Of a DNA stretch of 64,000 bases, positions 27,501-36,348 are shown piece after piece. The stretch is from positions 2,423,501-2,487,500 of the forward strand of contig NC_007722.1 of NCBI RefSeq assembly GCF_000013005.1, in the 5' to 3' direction. The notes beneath the pieces are model-generated. The model did no database searches. It saw only the letters and a program-made list of their open reading frames with translations, and was not told the origin of the DNA. The stretch is from Erythrobacter litoralis HTCC2594. Its GTDB lineage: Bacteria > Pseudomonadota > Alphaproteobacteria > Sphingomonadales > Sphingomonadaceae. The translations under genes and the position numbers were made by a program. Each line of letters starts with the position of its first letter. The stretch's first letter is position 1.

Positions 27501-29187
27501 CAAGCGCATCGGCGCGGTGCGACATTCGACGCCGGGCGTCGGCCTGATCTCCCCGCCGCCCCACCACGACATCTACTCGATCGAGGATCTCGCGCAGCTG
27601 ATCCACGATCTGAAGAACGTGCAGCCGGAAGCGCGGATTTCCGTGAAGCTCGTCTCCGAAGTGGGCGTCGGCACGGTGGCCGCAGGCGTCTCCAAGGCGC
27701 GCGCGGACCATGTCACGATCTCGGGCTATGAAGGCGGCACCGGCGCCTCGCCGCTGACGTCGCTGACCCATGCCGGATCCCCTTGGGAGATCGGTCTGGC
27801 CGAGACCCAGCAGACGCTACTGCTCAACGACCTGCGCAACCGCATCGCGGTGCAGGTTGATGGCGGCCTGCGCACCGGGCGCGACGTCGCCATCGGGGCG
27901 CTACTCGGCGCGGACGAGTTCGGCTTCGCGACCGCTCCGCTGATCGCGGCCGGCTGCATCATGATGCGCAAGTGCCACTTGAACACCTGCCCGGTCGGCG
28001 TGGCGACGCAGGACCCGGAGCTGCGCAAGCGCTTCACCGGCACGCCCGAGCATGTGATCAACTACTTTTTCTTCGTCGCCGAGGAGCTGCGCCAGATCAT
28101 GGCCGAGATGGGCTTCCGCACCGTCGAGGAAATGGTCGGCCGCGTCGATCGCCTGGATACGCGCCGGGTGAACCGCCACTGGAAGGCCGCGGGCGTCGAT
28201 CTCAGCCGCTTGCTGCACCAGGTCGAGCTGCCGGAAGGCGCTTCACTCAATCACACCGAGTCACAGGACCACGGCTTGGGCGCGGCGATGGACAACGAGC
28301 TGATCGCGGCGTGCCAGCCAGCGATCCAGAGCGGCGAGCCGGTCGTGCTCGACCGCGAGATCCGCAACGTGAACCGCACGGTGGGCACCATGCTTTCCGG
28401 CGAGATCGCCAAGGCGCATGGGCACGAAGGGCTCAAGCCCGACTCGATCCGGATCAACCTGAGCGGGGTTGCAGGCCAGAGCTTCGGCGCATGGCTCGCC
28501 CATGGCGTCACGCTCAATCTCACCGGCGATGCCAACGACTATGTCGGCAAGGGCCTGAGCGGCGGACGCATCATCGTGAAGCAGCCCGAAGGCGTCGATC
28601 GTGCCCCGGCAGAGAATATTATCGTAGGCAATACCGTGCTCTATGGCGCGATTGCCGGCGAGGCCTTCTTCCAGGGCGTCGCGGGCGAGCGTTTCGCGGT
28701 CCGCAATTCAGGCGCCATCGCGGTCGTCGAAGGCGCGGGCGACCATTGCTGCGAGTACATGACCGGCGGTGTCGTCGTGGTACTGGGCGCAACCGGGCGC
28801 AATTTCGCTGCCGGCATGAGCGGCGGCATCGCCTATGTGCTCGATGAAGACGGCAGCTTTGCCGACCTGGTCAACCCGGCGCAGGTCGAGCTCGAGCGGA
28901 TCACCGCCGATGCGGATGACAGCGACAGCGAGAACCGCCCGGTCCAGCGGCCGCGGTCGGTGCATGATTTCGGCATGGGCGACATGCTGCGCCACGATGC
29001 CGAACGGCTGCGCATCCTCGTCGAGCGGCACAAGCTGCATACCGGCTCGGCCAAAGCCGCCGTGCTGCTGGAGGACTGGGACGCAAGCCTCGCCAAATTC
29101 GTCAAGGTCATGCCGGCCGACTATCGCCGGGCGTTGAAGATGCTCGAGGAAGAGCGCAACGAAGCGGCCATGGAAGCAGCGGAGTGA
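24532..29187 (+). CDS. gltB: Glutamate synthase, large (alpha) subunit
   Basis: The 1551-residue NADPH-GOGAT large subunit makes two glutamates from glutamine and 2-oxoglutarate with GltD. The N-terminal glutamine amidotransferase nucleophile is C19 in [10 protein letters not shown], exposed after removal of an 18-residue propeptide. Later come the FMN-binding synthase domain and the 3Fe-4S motif [15 protein letters not shown] (C-x5-C-x4-C), then the GXGXG C-terminal domain. Start 24532 gives the normal propeptide length; the open frame from 24478 adds unrelated sequence. The gltD gene follows after a family C repeat, with both on one strand. Confidence 0.97.
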   Translation: MTHPAPQGLYHPRNEHDACGVGFVAHIKGERSHGIVTQALQILENIDHRGAVGADPLLGDGAGILLQVPDPLFRKWATNEGHELPGPGDYAVAMCFLPQDAEARDFVTAQLEKFVAKEGQHVIGWRDVPLTMDGLGKAVVDSMPVIRQCVVGRGTNCADRDAFERKLVVIRKQTLNPLAKLAEKHGLPDLTQSYIPSFSSRTIVYKGLLLANQVGSFYDDLRDPDCQSALGLVHQRFSTNTFPSWRLAHPYRFMAHNGEINTVRGNVNWMNARRRTMESELLGPDLDKMWPLIPHGQSDTACLDNALELLLVGGYSLSHAMMMLIPEAWAKNPLMDPSRRAFYEYHAALMEPWDGPAAVAFTDGRQIGATLDRNGLRPARFCVTKDDIVCLASESGVLPFAEEDIIRKWRLQPGKMFVIDLEQGRIIEDAELKADLSQAHPYAEWLDSAQYKLDDLDVVDPEFAELPQDENMETPTLLQAQQAFGYTQEDITRFLEPMMTNADDPIGSMGTDTPIAVLSEKSRLLYDYFKQNFAQVTNPPIDPIREELVMSLLSMIGPRPNLLGRDAGTHKRLEVSQPILTNEDLAKIRSVESALDGAFRTATVDITWDAGSGAEGLQMALKEMCWAATEAVLQDANILILSDRTQNEERIPIPALLATAAVHHHLVRQGLRMQTGLVVETGEAREVHHYCVLAGYGAEAINPYVALETLEDLRRRKFTNLSAEEVQANYIKAVGKGIRKVMSKMGISTYQSYCGAQIFDAVGLSSDFVENFFTGTATTIEGIGLQQVAEEAVRRHKVAYGNDPIHRTMLDIGGIYQYRLRGEDHAWTPTNIASLQHAVRGNDARNYEEFAKSINEQSERLLTIRGLMEFKPTSDGPIPLDEVEPAKDIVKRFSTGAMSFGSISHEAHSTLAIAMNRIGGRSNTGEGGEEPFRFTPMDNGDSMRSRIKQVASGRFGVTTEYLVNSDDIQIKMAQGAKPGEGGQLPGHKVDKRIGAVRHSTPGVGLISPPPHHDIYSIEDLAQLIHDLKNVQPEARISVKLVSEVGVGTVAAGVSKARADHVTISGYEGGTGASPLTSLTHAGSPWEIGLAETQQTLLLNDLRNRIAVQVDGGLRTGRDVAIGALLGADEFGFATAPLIAAGCIMMRKCHLNTCPVGVATQDPELRKRFTGTPEHVINYFFFVAEELRQIMAEMGFRTVEEMVGRVDRLDTRRVNRHWKAAGVDLSRLLHQVELPEGASLNHTESQDHGLGAAMDNELIAACQPAIQSGEPVVLDREIRNVNRTVGTMLSGEIAKAHGHEGLKPDSIRINLSGVAGQSFGAWLAHGVTLNLTGDANDYVGKGLSGGRIIVKQPEGVDRAPAENIIVGNTVLYGAIAGEAFFQGVAGERFAVRNSGAIAVVEGAGDHCCEYMTGGVVVVLGATGRNFAAGMSGGIAYVLDEDGSFADLVNPAQVELERITADADDSDSENRPVQRPRSVHDFGMGDMLRHDAERLRILVERHKLHTGSAKAAVLLEDWDASLAKFVKVMPADYRRALKMLEEERNEAAMEAAE

Positions 29188-29194
29188 AATCGAA

Positions 29195-29273
29195 CGTCAT
29201 CCCAGCGCACGCTGGGATCTCTCTCAATCTGGCGCTTGGCCAGCAACAGATCCCAGCTTTCGCTGGGATGACG
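29195..29273. repeat. Paired inverted repeat (family C), inside gltB-gltD
   Basis: The same architecture as 16627-16704: CGTCATCCCAGCG at the left, CGCTGGGATGACG at the right, and a core containing AATCTGGCGCTTGGCC. It fills nearly all of the 99-base gltB-gltD gap and ends 13 bases before the GTG start of gltD. As RNA it would form a long hairpin and could tune gltB/gltD expression or stability. Confidence 0.85.
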
Positions 29274-29286
29274 AAAGTAGGGTAAC

Positions 29287-30723
29287 GTGGGCAAGGAAAC
29301 AGGCTTTCTCGAACTCGACCGGCGCGAGCGCGATTATATCGCGCCCGAAGAACGTCTGAAAAGCTGGCGCGAATTCATCAAGGAACCGCCGGTCGAAGAG
29401 CTCGCCGCGCAGGCCAGCCGCTGCATGAATTGCGGCATTCCGTATTGTCACAACGGCTGCCCGGTGAACAACATCATCCCGGACTGGAACCACCTGGTCT
29501 ATGAAGACGACTGGCAGAATGCGCTGACGGTGCTGCATTCGACCAACAATTTCCCCGAATTCACCGGCCGCATCTGCCCCGCCCCGTGCGAGGCGGCGTG
29601 CACGCTCAACATCGTCGACCAGCCGGTGACGATCAAGTCGATCGAGGCGGCCATCATCGACCGCGGCTGGCGCGAAGGCTGGGTCAAGCCCGAACCGCCC
29701 GAAAACGAAACCGGCAAGTCGGTCGCCGTGATCGGCAGCGGCCCAGCCGGGCTCGCCTGCGCGCAGCAATTGGCGCGCGCGGGCCACGCGGTGACGGTGT
29801 TCGAGAAGCAGGACCGGATCGGCGGCCTGCTGCGCTACGGCATTCCCGACTTCAAGATGGAGAAACACCTGATCAACCGGCGCGCCGTGCAGATGGAGAC
29901 CGAAGGCGTGACCTTCAAAACCAGCGCAGAAGTCGGCGTAGAAGTCAGCTTCCAGGCGCTGCGCGAGAATTTCGATGCGATCGTGCTGTCGGGCGGGGCG
30001 GAAGAGCCGCGCCCGCTCGATATTCCGGGCGCGGAAATGTCCGGCGTTCGCTTCGCCATGGAATTCCTGACCCAGCAGAACAAACGCAATGCCGGCGACG
30101 ACGAAGTCCGCGCCGCCCCGCGCGGGACGCTGTCGGCCAAGGACAAGCATGTGATCGTGATCGGCGGCGGCGATACCGGCAGCGACTGCGTCGGCACCTC
30201 CAACCGGCAGGGCGCCAAGAGCGTTACCCAGCTCGAAATCATGCCCAAGCCGCCGGAGAAGGAAGACAAGGCGCTGACTTGGCCCGACTGGCCGCTCAAG
30301 CTGCGCACCAGTTCCAGCCACGAGGAAGGCGTCGAGCGTGACTGGTCGGTCTTGACCAAGCGCGTAGTCGGCGACGGCGAAACCATGACCGGGCTCGAAT
30401 GCGTCAGGATCGAGTGGCGTGATGGCCAGATCGAGGAAATCGAAGGCAGCGAGTTCACCCTGCCCGCGGACCTTATCCTGCTCGCCATGGGCTTCACCGG
30501 TCCGAGGAAACGCGGCCTTCTCGACAAGGCCGGCGTCACCATGACCGAGCGCGGCAATGTCGAGGCCAACGAGCAGGACTACGCCACCAGCGAACCGAAC
30601 GTCTTCGCCTGCGGCGACATGCGGCGCGGGCAAAGCCTGGTCGTCTGGGCGATCCGCGAAGGGCGCCAGTGCGCGCGCGCGGTGGACGAAGCATTGATGG
30701 GCGTGTCCGAACTTCCCCGCTAA
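29287..30723 (+). CDS. gltD: Glutamate synthase, small (beta) subunit
   Basis: The 478-residue subunit delivers NADPH electrons to GltB. The N-terminal 4Fe-4S region is [20 protein letters not shown] with [12 protein letters not shown] following; the FAD fold is [16 protein letters not shown] and the NADPH fold is [15 protein letters not shown]. The end, [17 protein letters not shown], is characteristic. The start is GTG at 29287. It is read in the same direction as gltB and separated only by the repeat, so one transcript is likely. A 190-base gap with no clear feature follows before the porin gene. Confidence 0.96.
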   Translation: MGKETGFLELDRRERDYIAPEERLKSWREFIKEPPVEELAAQASRCMNCGIPYCHNGCPVNNIIPDWNHLVYEDDWQNALTVLHSTNNFPEFTGRICPAPCEAACTLNIVDQPVTIKSIEAAIIDRGWREGWVKPEPPENETGKSVAVIGSGPAGLACAQQLARAGHAVTVFEKQDRIGGLLRYGIPDFKMEKHLINRRAVQMETEGVTFKTSAEVGVEVSFQALRENFDAIVLSGGAEEPRPLDIPGAEMSGVRFAMEFLTQQNKRNAGDDEVRAAPRGTLSAKDKHVIVIGGGDTGSDCVGTSNRQGAKSVTQLEIMPKPPEKEDKALTWPDWPLKLRTSSSHEEGVERDWSVLTKRVVGDGETMTGLECVRIEWRDGQIEEIEGSEFTLPADLILLAMGFTGPRKRGLLDKAGVTMTERGNVEANEQDYATSEPNVFACGDMRRGQSLVVWAIREGRQCARAVDEALMGVSELPR

Positions 30724-30913
30724 CCGATGCGCTGAACTGGCGACCATAGTCTTCTTGGGTAACACAGCGATACAGCAGTAATCGATCGGTTCTAATCGGA
30801 TGATTGTCCGGTTTATCGGCTGGACGGATAGCTGCTTTTGTTTAAACAGGGCAGAAATCTTGGGAAGGGGAGGGCTTCGTCCCGACAGGGGTCGCGCGAA
30901 GCTGCACAAAGAA

Positions 30914-32284
30914 ATGATGGTCGTTCACACCACTCGCATTTCGGGTGCGCGTCTGCGCCGCACCCTGCTCGCTTGCACCGCCGGAATGGCCGTTTTGCAC
31001 GCCGCACCGGCAGCGGCCACGCTCGACGGCGAAGATCTTGCCCATGGCGCCGACGCCATTGGCGAAGTTGCTATCACTTCGGGGGCCGATCTCGCCCTCG
31101 CAGCTGTCGCGGACGATACCGTTGTACAGGACAAGGTCGCGCCTGACGTTGCTCCGCCCACGCCCCCCGCTCCGCCGCGCCGTCCGGCCCCGCCGCCGAC
31201 CGACGCCAGGCTCGTCGTCTCGCAATTCGCCGACACCGTCCTCACCGGCAGTCCCGACGACACCGTGCGCTATGGCGGACGGGCCGATGCCTACATCACC
31301 CTGCGCGGCGACACCTGGGGTCTCGACGAGAGCTGGAGCCTGCAAATCCGGCCCGAATTCCGCTGGGGCGACAGCGCCAATGGCGTCGTCGGCCTCGTGC
31401 CCAAGAACACCGCGCTGTTCCGGCCCGAAGGCACGGATAATTACGACCTCTCGCTGTCGGTCAAGAAGACCTTCGGCTCCGGCGCCAGTCTCGAAGTCGG
31501 CAAGATGAACCTGCTCGACATTTCGGGCGCATTGCCGATCGTTGCCAGCGACGGACACTTCGGATTCCAGAACCTCGGCATCGCCTTGCCGCCGACCGCG
31601 ATCGTGCCCAACACGCTGACCGGCGCGATGCTGACCGTGCCGACGAAGCGGGCGATCTACCGGCTGTGGGTGTTCGACCCGGATTCGCAATATGGCCGCA
31701 CCGGCTTCGAGACCGCGTTCAGGAGCGGGGTCGGCTTTCTGGCCTCGGCCGCGGCGCTGACACGCCTGGGCGGCAAGCCCGGCGTCTACAACCTTGCGGT
31801 CGTCGGTTCGACCCGCTCGGGCCCGGCCGTCGACATCCTCCCGAGGGCGCTTACCCCGCCGCGCAACGGCCGCTTCGGCAACGAATCGGGCGAATTCGCA
31901 CTGCAGCTTTCCGGCTTCCAGTATCTCAGCCTCAACCCGCGCGCGCCCGGCAAGGGTATCGGCATATTCGGGCGCTTCCAGGCCTCGATGGGCGATCCGA
32001 CTTTCCTCGATTATTCGGGTTTCATAGGCATTTCGGGCAACCCGGCAGCCCGACCGCAGGACCGTTTCGGCATCACCGCGTTCCATTATTCGCTGACTGA
32101 CGAGCTGGTCGACGACATCGCCTTCCGCCTGCCGATAGAGGACGAGCAGGGGATCGAGGCGTTCTATACGGTGGGGCTCCCCGAAGCCTTCGAGCTGACT
32201 TTGGACGTGCAGGTCGTCGATGGCGCGATCGTCTTCCGCGACACGGGTGTCACCGCCGGGCTGCGGCTGACCAAGACGTTCTAA
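30914..32284 (+). CDS. OprB-like carbohydrate porin
   Basis: From the ATG at 30914 (or 30917) the product has 456 residues. A signal sequence RRTLLACTAGMAVLHAAPAAA directs export. A Pro-rich stretch (PPTPPAPPRRPAPPPT) is followed by a beta-strand-rich domain and a C-terminal Phe (LRLTKTF), as in outer-membrane barrels. Features such as WGLDESWSLQIRPEFRWG and KMNLLDISGALPI fit the carbohydrate-selective porin OprB family. Probable role: diffusion of sugars or other small solutes. The frame opens upstream at 30800 but that part lacks a signal peptide. The gene stands alone. Confidence 0.75.
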   Translation: MMVVHTTRISGARLRRTLLACTAGMAVLHAAPAAATLDGEDLAHGADAIGEVAITSGADLALAAVADDTVVQDKVAPDVAPPTPPAPPRRPAPPPTDARLVVSQFADTVLTGSPDDTVRYGGRADAYITLRGDTWGLDESWSLQIRPEFRWGDSANGVVGLVPKNTALFRPEGTDNYDLSLSVKKTFGSGASLEVGKMNLLDISGALPIVASDGHFGFQNLGIALPPTAIVPNTLTGAMLTVPTKRAIYRLWVFDPDSQYGRTGFETAFRSGVGFLASAAALTRLGGKPGVYNLAVVGSTRSGPAVDILPRALTPPRNGRFGNESGEFALQLSGFQYLSLNPRAPGKGIGIFGRFQASMGDPTFLDYSGFIGISGNPAARPQDRFGITAFHYSLTDELVDDIAFRLPIEDEQGIEAFYTVGLPEAFELTLDVQVVDGAIVFRDTGVTAGLRLTKTF

Positions 32285-32315
32285 CAGACAGACAATGTGC
32301 GGCGGGTGCGAGCTC

Positions 32316-33103
32316 TCACTTTTGCCCGCGTCCCCGCGACTGCACTTCGATGCGGCGTTCGTTGATCTCTTCCGGTGAAACCTGCGCATTGGCGGCGCTC
32401 GATATCTCGTTTTCGAGCGCCATCGCGTCGCCGAAATTCATCGCATAGCCATCGTCGATCAGACGCTTGTATTGCGCGAGAAAGGCGGGATCGATGCTGG
32501 CCATATCGGCCGCCAGCCGGAGGGCAGATCGCATCAGTTCGGACGGCCCGACGACGCGGTTGACCAGGCCCCATTCGAGCGCCTTTTCCGCCTGCAGGAA
32601 ATTGCCGGTGAAGCTCAGTTCCTTGGCGCGGGCGATACCGATCATGCGGCTCAGTTTCTGGCTGAGGCCCCAGCCAGGCAGGATGCCGACGCGGGCATGG
32701 GTGTCGGCAAAGCGCGCCTTCTCGCTGGCGATCAGCACGTCGCAGGCCAGCGCCAGCTCGAAGCCGCCGGTGATCGCCACGCCGTTGATCGCACCGATCA
32801 CGGGCTTGCGGCAGAGCTCTACCGCCTTGACCGGGTTTTCCTCCGCCCCTTCGGCATTGGCGGCACCCAGCGCGCCTTCTTCCGCACCCAGTTCTTTCAG
32901 ATCGAGGCCGGCGGTAAAGGCGCGCTCCCCCGCCCCGGTCAGGACCACGCACGCACGGCGTCGTCCGCGTCGACCTGTTTCATCACATGATAGAGCCGAT
33001 GGCGGAGCGCCTTGCTGAGCGCATTCATCGCCTCGGGCCGGTTGAGCGTGACGATAGCGATACCGTCTTCGATTTCCAGCAACACCAGGTCTTGTTCCGC
33101 CAT
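32316..33103 (-). pseudogene. Enoyl-CoA hydratase/isomerase, frameshifted
   Basis: Two overlapping frames together give one crotonase. Frame 1 starts at ATG 33103 (MAEQDLVLLEIEDGIAIVTL), runs to DADDAVRA and then stops. Frame 2 continues as VVLTGAGERAFTAGLDLKEL and NGVAITGGFELALACD to the normal C-terminus at 32316. The switch falls in a (CACG)3 tract at 32946-32957; a fourth CACG unit would restore one continuous frame of about 263 residues. A GGAGAGA ribosome site precedes the start. It is either a recent slippage mutation, a phase-variable tract or a sequencing error. The substrate is unknown. Confidence 0.85.
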
Positions 33104-33199
33104 GTCTCTCTCCGAATCGCGCGGTGTCGGCGATAGCATGGATCGGTGGCTCAGCGTCCCAGTTCGGCGAGCATTTGCGTGAGGGCGGGACTTGCGCGT

Positions 33200-33535
33200 C
33201 TAGTCGCCTCCGGACGCGCAGCCCATGCAGCGCGGCACGCTGGGGTCGTGCGCCAGCCGTTTTGCCGCGATTTCTTCGCCGCAGCGGATGCAATAGCCCC
33301 ATTCGCCTTCGTCGAGCCGAGTCAGCGCGGCGACGATCCGGGCTCGCTCCGCATTGCGGCGGCGTTCCTGCGCCTGCGCCATCGCCTGTTGCTGCATCGC
33401 GTCCATCCGGCTCAATCGCCCGACGCTGTCCTGTTGCAGGGTCACCGGCGCGCGGCCTTCGGCGCTGATCCTGTCTTCCTCCGCCAGTTCGGCCTGCCGG
33501 ACGAGCAGGGCGGCTTTGGCTTCCTCTTCGGTCAT
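33200..33535 (-). CDS. DksA/TraR family C4 zinc-finger protein
   Basis: The 111-residue protein has an N-terminal helical region, probably a coiled coil (MDAMQQQAMAQAQERRRNAE), and a C-terminal finger CIRCGEEIAAKRLAHD...CMGC with two CxxC pairs. This is the DksA/TraR zinc-finger pattern, found in proteins that bind RNA polymerase through the secondary channel. It is shorter than true DksA (about 150 residues), so it is a DksA-like paralogue and its activity on transcription is inferred. Confidence 0.88.
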   Translation of the reverse strand: MTEEEAKAALLVRQAELAEEDRISAEGRAPVTLQQDSVGRLSRMDAMQQQAMAQAQERRRNAERARIVAALTRLDEGEWGYCIRCGEEIAAKRLAHDPSVPRCMGCASGGD

Positions 33536-33620
33536 GGCATTTTCCTACATCGGCCCCCGATGCTAGCGATAGCCTCCGGCTCTTTCCAATCGTTGCGAAA
33601 CAAGGCCAATAATCGGGCGC

Positions 33621-33715
33621 GGAGTGTAACCTGTCACTCCAACCCGGTTTCAGCAATGAAAACAGTGATATAACCTCAGGAAGGCAGGGTGACAGGGTGT
33701 AACCTGTGTCACCCT
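33621..33715. promoter_or_regulatory. Two related hairpins sharing the core GTGTAACCTGT
   Basis: Hairpin 1 (33621-33640) has arms GGAGTG / CACTCC. Hairpin 2 (33686-33715) has arms AGGGTGACA / TGTCACCCT; its right arm covers the ung stop codon. Both contain GTGTAACCTGT (33624-33634 and 33697-33707). Neither has a clear T-tail. They lie between the starts of the DksA-like gene and the end of ung, so they could be operator sites for the DksA-like gene or 3' processing signals of ung. Confidence 0.45.
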
Positions 33716-34395
33716 GGCAAGGACCAGTCGATGGCTCCGCGCCCATGTGCCTCGAGGAAAGCATTGACCTGGCTGAAGGGGCGCGAGCCGAAGAAGCCGC
33801 GATGGGCCGAGAGCGGGCTGGGATGCGGGCTCTTGAGAACCAGGTGTCGCCCGCCTGTCAGGCCCGGGATGCGCGCCGCCTTCTTCTGGGCATGGCTCCC
33901 CCACAAAACGAAGGCGGTCGGCCTGTCGGATGCCGCCACCGCCGCCACCGCCGCATCGGTGATGGCATCCCAGCCCCTGCCCGCATGGCTGCCCGCCCTG
34001 CGCGCTTCGACCGTGAGCGAATTGTTGAGCAGCAGCACGCCCTGCCTCGCCCACGCCTCCAGGCACCCATGCGACGGACGCGGCAAGCCGAGATCGCTCT
34101 CCAGCTCCTTGAAAATATTGACGAGGCTCGGCGGCGGCGGGATGCCTTGGGCGACGGAAAAGCACAGCCCGTGCGCCTGTCCAGGGCCGTGATAGGGGTC
34201 CTGCCCCAGGATCACGACCTTCACCGCATCGAGCGGCGTCAGTTCCAGCGCGCTCAGCCTCTGCCCGCGCGGCGGATAGATCGTCTTGCCAGCCTCCTCT
34301 TCCGCCCGCAGCCAGCCGCCCAGCTGCCGCGCCTCGGGCGTTTCCAGCGCCGGGTCGAGCGCGGGTTTCCAGCTTTCGGGGACGGTACCGGCCAT
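33709..34395 (-). CDS. ung: Uracil-DNA glycosylase (family 1)
   Basis: This 228-residue glycosylase removes uracil from DNA. The water-activating loop is GQDPYHGPGQAHGLCFS with the catalytic Asp. The DNA-intercalation and His motif is HPSPLSAHRGFFG. Length and domain order are normal for Ung. It is divergent from rnd with about 80 bases between starts. Its 3' end enters the hairpin described at 33686-33715. Confidence 0.97.
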   Translation of the reverse strand: MAGTVPESWKPALDPALETPEARQLGGWLRAEEEAGKTIYPPRGQRLSALELTPLDAVKVVILGQDPYHGPGQAHGLCFSVAQGIPPPPSLVNIFKELESDLGLPRPSHGCLEAWARQGVLLLNNSLTVEARRAGSHAGRGWDAITDAAVAAVAASDRPTAFVLWGSHAQKKAARIPGLTGGRHLVLKSPHPSPLSAHRGFFGSRPFSQVNAFLEAHGRGAIDWSLPG

Positions 34396-34476
34396 GGGCC
34401 GAGACTACAGCGTCGCAAAACGCCTCGCCATGTCCCCTTTCCCTCTTTCCCCAATCGGCCTAGAGCGCTTGGCTCT

Positions 34477-35097
34477 ATGGCTGTACATTTTCATGAAGAA
34501 GACCTGCCCGCGGGCGTGCTCGCAGGCGATGCGCCGCTGGCGGTCGATACCGAAACCATGGGGCTCGTCACCCGGCGCGACCGGCTCTGCATCGTCCAGA
34601 TCAGCGATGGCGGAGAGGACGAGCATCTGGTCCGCTTCGCCCCCGACAGCGACTATGCCGCGCCCAATCTGAAGGCACTGCTGGCCGATACGAACCGCGT
34701 GAAGCTCTATCACTTCGCACGCTTCGACCTTGCCGCGATCGAGCACTATCTCGGCGTCACCGCCGCACCGGTCTTCTGCACCAAGATCGCCAGCAAACTG
34801 ACCCGCACCTATACCGACCGCCATGGCCTCAAGAACCTGGTCGAGGAATTGCTCGGCGAGAACCTCTCCAAGCAGCAACAGTCGAGCGACTGGGGCGGGG
34901 CCGACATCAACGAGGCGCAGCGCGATTATGCCGCGAGCGACGTCCGCTACCTCCATCGCATGCGCGAGATCCTGATCACCCGCCTCGAGCGCGAGGGCCG
35001 GACGGAGATGGCGCAGGCCTGTTTCGATTTCCTCCCCACCCGCGCGCGGCTCGACCTTGCCGGATGGGAAGAGCACGACATCTTCCACCACAGTTAA
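34477..35097 (+). CDS. rnd: Ribonuclease D-like 3'-5' exonuclease
   Basis: From ATG 34477 the protein has 206 residues: only the DEDDy exonuclease domain, without the HRDC domains of classical RNase D. Exonuclease motifs are AVDTETMGL (motif I, Asp/Glu), FARFDLAAIE (motif II) and RDYAASDVRYL (motif III, Tyr and Asp). Short forms like this are usual upstream of lptC in sphingomonads. The frame extends far upstream only as antisense of ung. It is likely to be involved in RNA 3'-end trimming. The lptC gene follows after 24 bases on the same strand. Confidence 0.93.
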   Translation: MAVHFHEEDLPAGVLAGDAPLAVDTETMGLVTRRDRLCIVQISDGGEDEHLVRFAPDSDYAAPNLKALLADTNRVKLYHFARFDLAAIEHYLGVTAAPVFCTKIASKLTRTYTDRHGLKNLVEELLGENLSKQQQSSDWGGADINEAQRDYAASDVRYLHRMREILITRLEREGRTEMAQACFDFLPTRARLDLAGWEEHDIFHHS

Positions 35098-35121
35098 TAC
35101 AAGGCGCGATACACCCACGCC

Positions 35122-35787
35122 ATGGTCAGCCACCGCCGGATCGAAACGCAAGACGCGAAGGAACTGCGCAAGGGGCGCCAGGCCTTCGCTGCGCCCGGCG
35201 GCTTTCACGACCGGCTGGTCAAATTTCTCGGCGCGGCCCTGCCGATGGCGGTTGGCATCGTCGCCGCGCTGATGGTCATCACGCCGCTTTCCCCGCGCGG
35301 CGAAGTTTCGTTCCTGCTCGATCGCGATACGGTCGCGGTGATCCGCGAGCGGCTGCGCGTCGACAACGCGCTCTATCGCGGGGCGGATAACGAAGGCCGT
35401 CCGTTCTCGCTGACGGCCGACGAAGCCGTCCAGCAATCGAGCGAGGAAGGGATCGTGCGGCTGAGGGATGTGGTCGCGCGTATCCTGTTGCCCGACGGCC
35501 CCGGCCAGCTCGTCGCCGAGGGCGGCGCATATTCGCTCGAGAACGAAGTGCTCGATGTCGACGGCGCGCTGCGCGTCACCGCAGCCGATGGCTACCGCAT
35601 CGTCGCCACCGGCGTGGCGATCGATCTCGCCGCGAAAAAACTGCTTGGTTCGGGCGGTGTCGAAGGCTCCTTTCCGGCCGGAACCTTTTCCGGCGACCAG
35701 CTCGAAGTGGATCTGTCCGAACGCATCATCGCGCTTGAAGGCAACGCCAAGCTGCGCATGGTGCCCGGTGAATTGAGGATGCCCTGA
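35122..35787 (+). CDS. lptC: LPS export periplasmic protein LptC
   Basis: The 221-residue protein has a short cytoplasmic start, one membrane anchor (AALPMAVGIVAALMVITPLS, about 35-55) and a periplasmic OstA-fold domain rich in beta strands. It would receive LPS from LptB2FG and pass it to LptA. Assignment rests on topology, the YSLENEVLDVDGALRV-type strands and position between rnd and lptA. Its stop overlaps the ATG of lptA by one base, so the two are translationally coupled. Confidence 0.88.
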   Translation: MVSHRRIETQDAKELRKGRQAFAAPGGFHDRLVKFLGAALPMAVGIVAALMVITPLSPRGEVSFLLDRDTVAVIRERLRVDNALYRGADNEGRPFSLTADEAVQQSSEEGIVRLRDVVARILLPDGPGQLVAEGGAYSLENEVLDVDGALRVTAADGYRIVATGVAIDLAAKKLLGSGGVEGSFPAGTFSGDQLEVDLSERIIALEGNAKLRMVPGELRMP

Positions 35788-36338
35788 TGACCCAGTCTTA
35801 CGCACGGCGCGCCTGGCGCAATTTCGCGATCGGCTTTGCCGCCACCGCCACGCTGGCGGCGGGGATCGGCCTCAACGCGCAGGTCTTCGGCGGGCACAAT
35901 GCCAATGCTCCAGTCAACTTCGACGCCGGGCGGCTCGAAGTGCAGGACCGCCAGAACCGCGTCGTGCTCTCGGGCGCAGTCACCGTCACGCAGGCCGGGC
36001 TCACCGTGCGCTCCAACCGGATGGTGGTGAATTATTCGGATGCCGGGACACTCGACATCGGGCGCATCACCGCGACCGGCGGCGTCACCGTCACCCGCGG
36101 CAACGAACGCGCTCAGGGCGATGTCGCGATCTACGATCTCAACCGCCGGATCATCACCATGGCCGGAAACGTCCGGCTCAATCGTGGCGGCGACAATTTG
36201 AGCGGCGGGCGGCTGGTGATCGATCTCAACAGCGGTGTTTCCAGCGTCGACGGCAGCGCCGCACCGGGCGCTGGCGAAACGGGCGTGCGCGGATCGGACG
36301 GCCGCGTGCGGGGGACCTTCTCGGTTCCGCAAGGCTGA
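35787..36338 (+). CDS. lptA: LPS transport periplasmic protein LptA
   Basis: The 183-residue exported OstA/LptA-domain protein has a signal peptide (FAIGFAATATLAAGIGLNAQV) followed by the LptA pattern: DAGRLEVQDRQNRVVLSGAV, GITVRSNR-like strand and GNVRLNRGGDNLSGGRLVID. It forms the periplasmic bridge for LPS. The expected lptB ATPase gene does not follow; instead a nucleotidyltransferase-like gene of the exopolysaccharide locus begins 11 bases later. Confidence 0.9.
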   Translation: MTQSYARRAWRNFAIGFAATATLAAGIGLNAQVFGGHNANAPVNFDAGRLEVQDRQNRVVLSGAVTVTQAGLTVRSNRMVVNYSDAGTLDIGRITATGGVTVTRGNERAQGDVAIYDLNRRIITMAGNVRLNRGGDNLSGGRLVIDLNSGVSSVDGSAAPGAGETGVRGSDGRVRGTFSVPQG

Positions 36339-36348
36339 CCGGCCGGTC

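Noticed and set aside
23953..27771. A 1272-codon minus-strand open frame
   Set aside because: It is antisense to gltB and the acidic protein, with no recognisable domains; gltB is certain.
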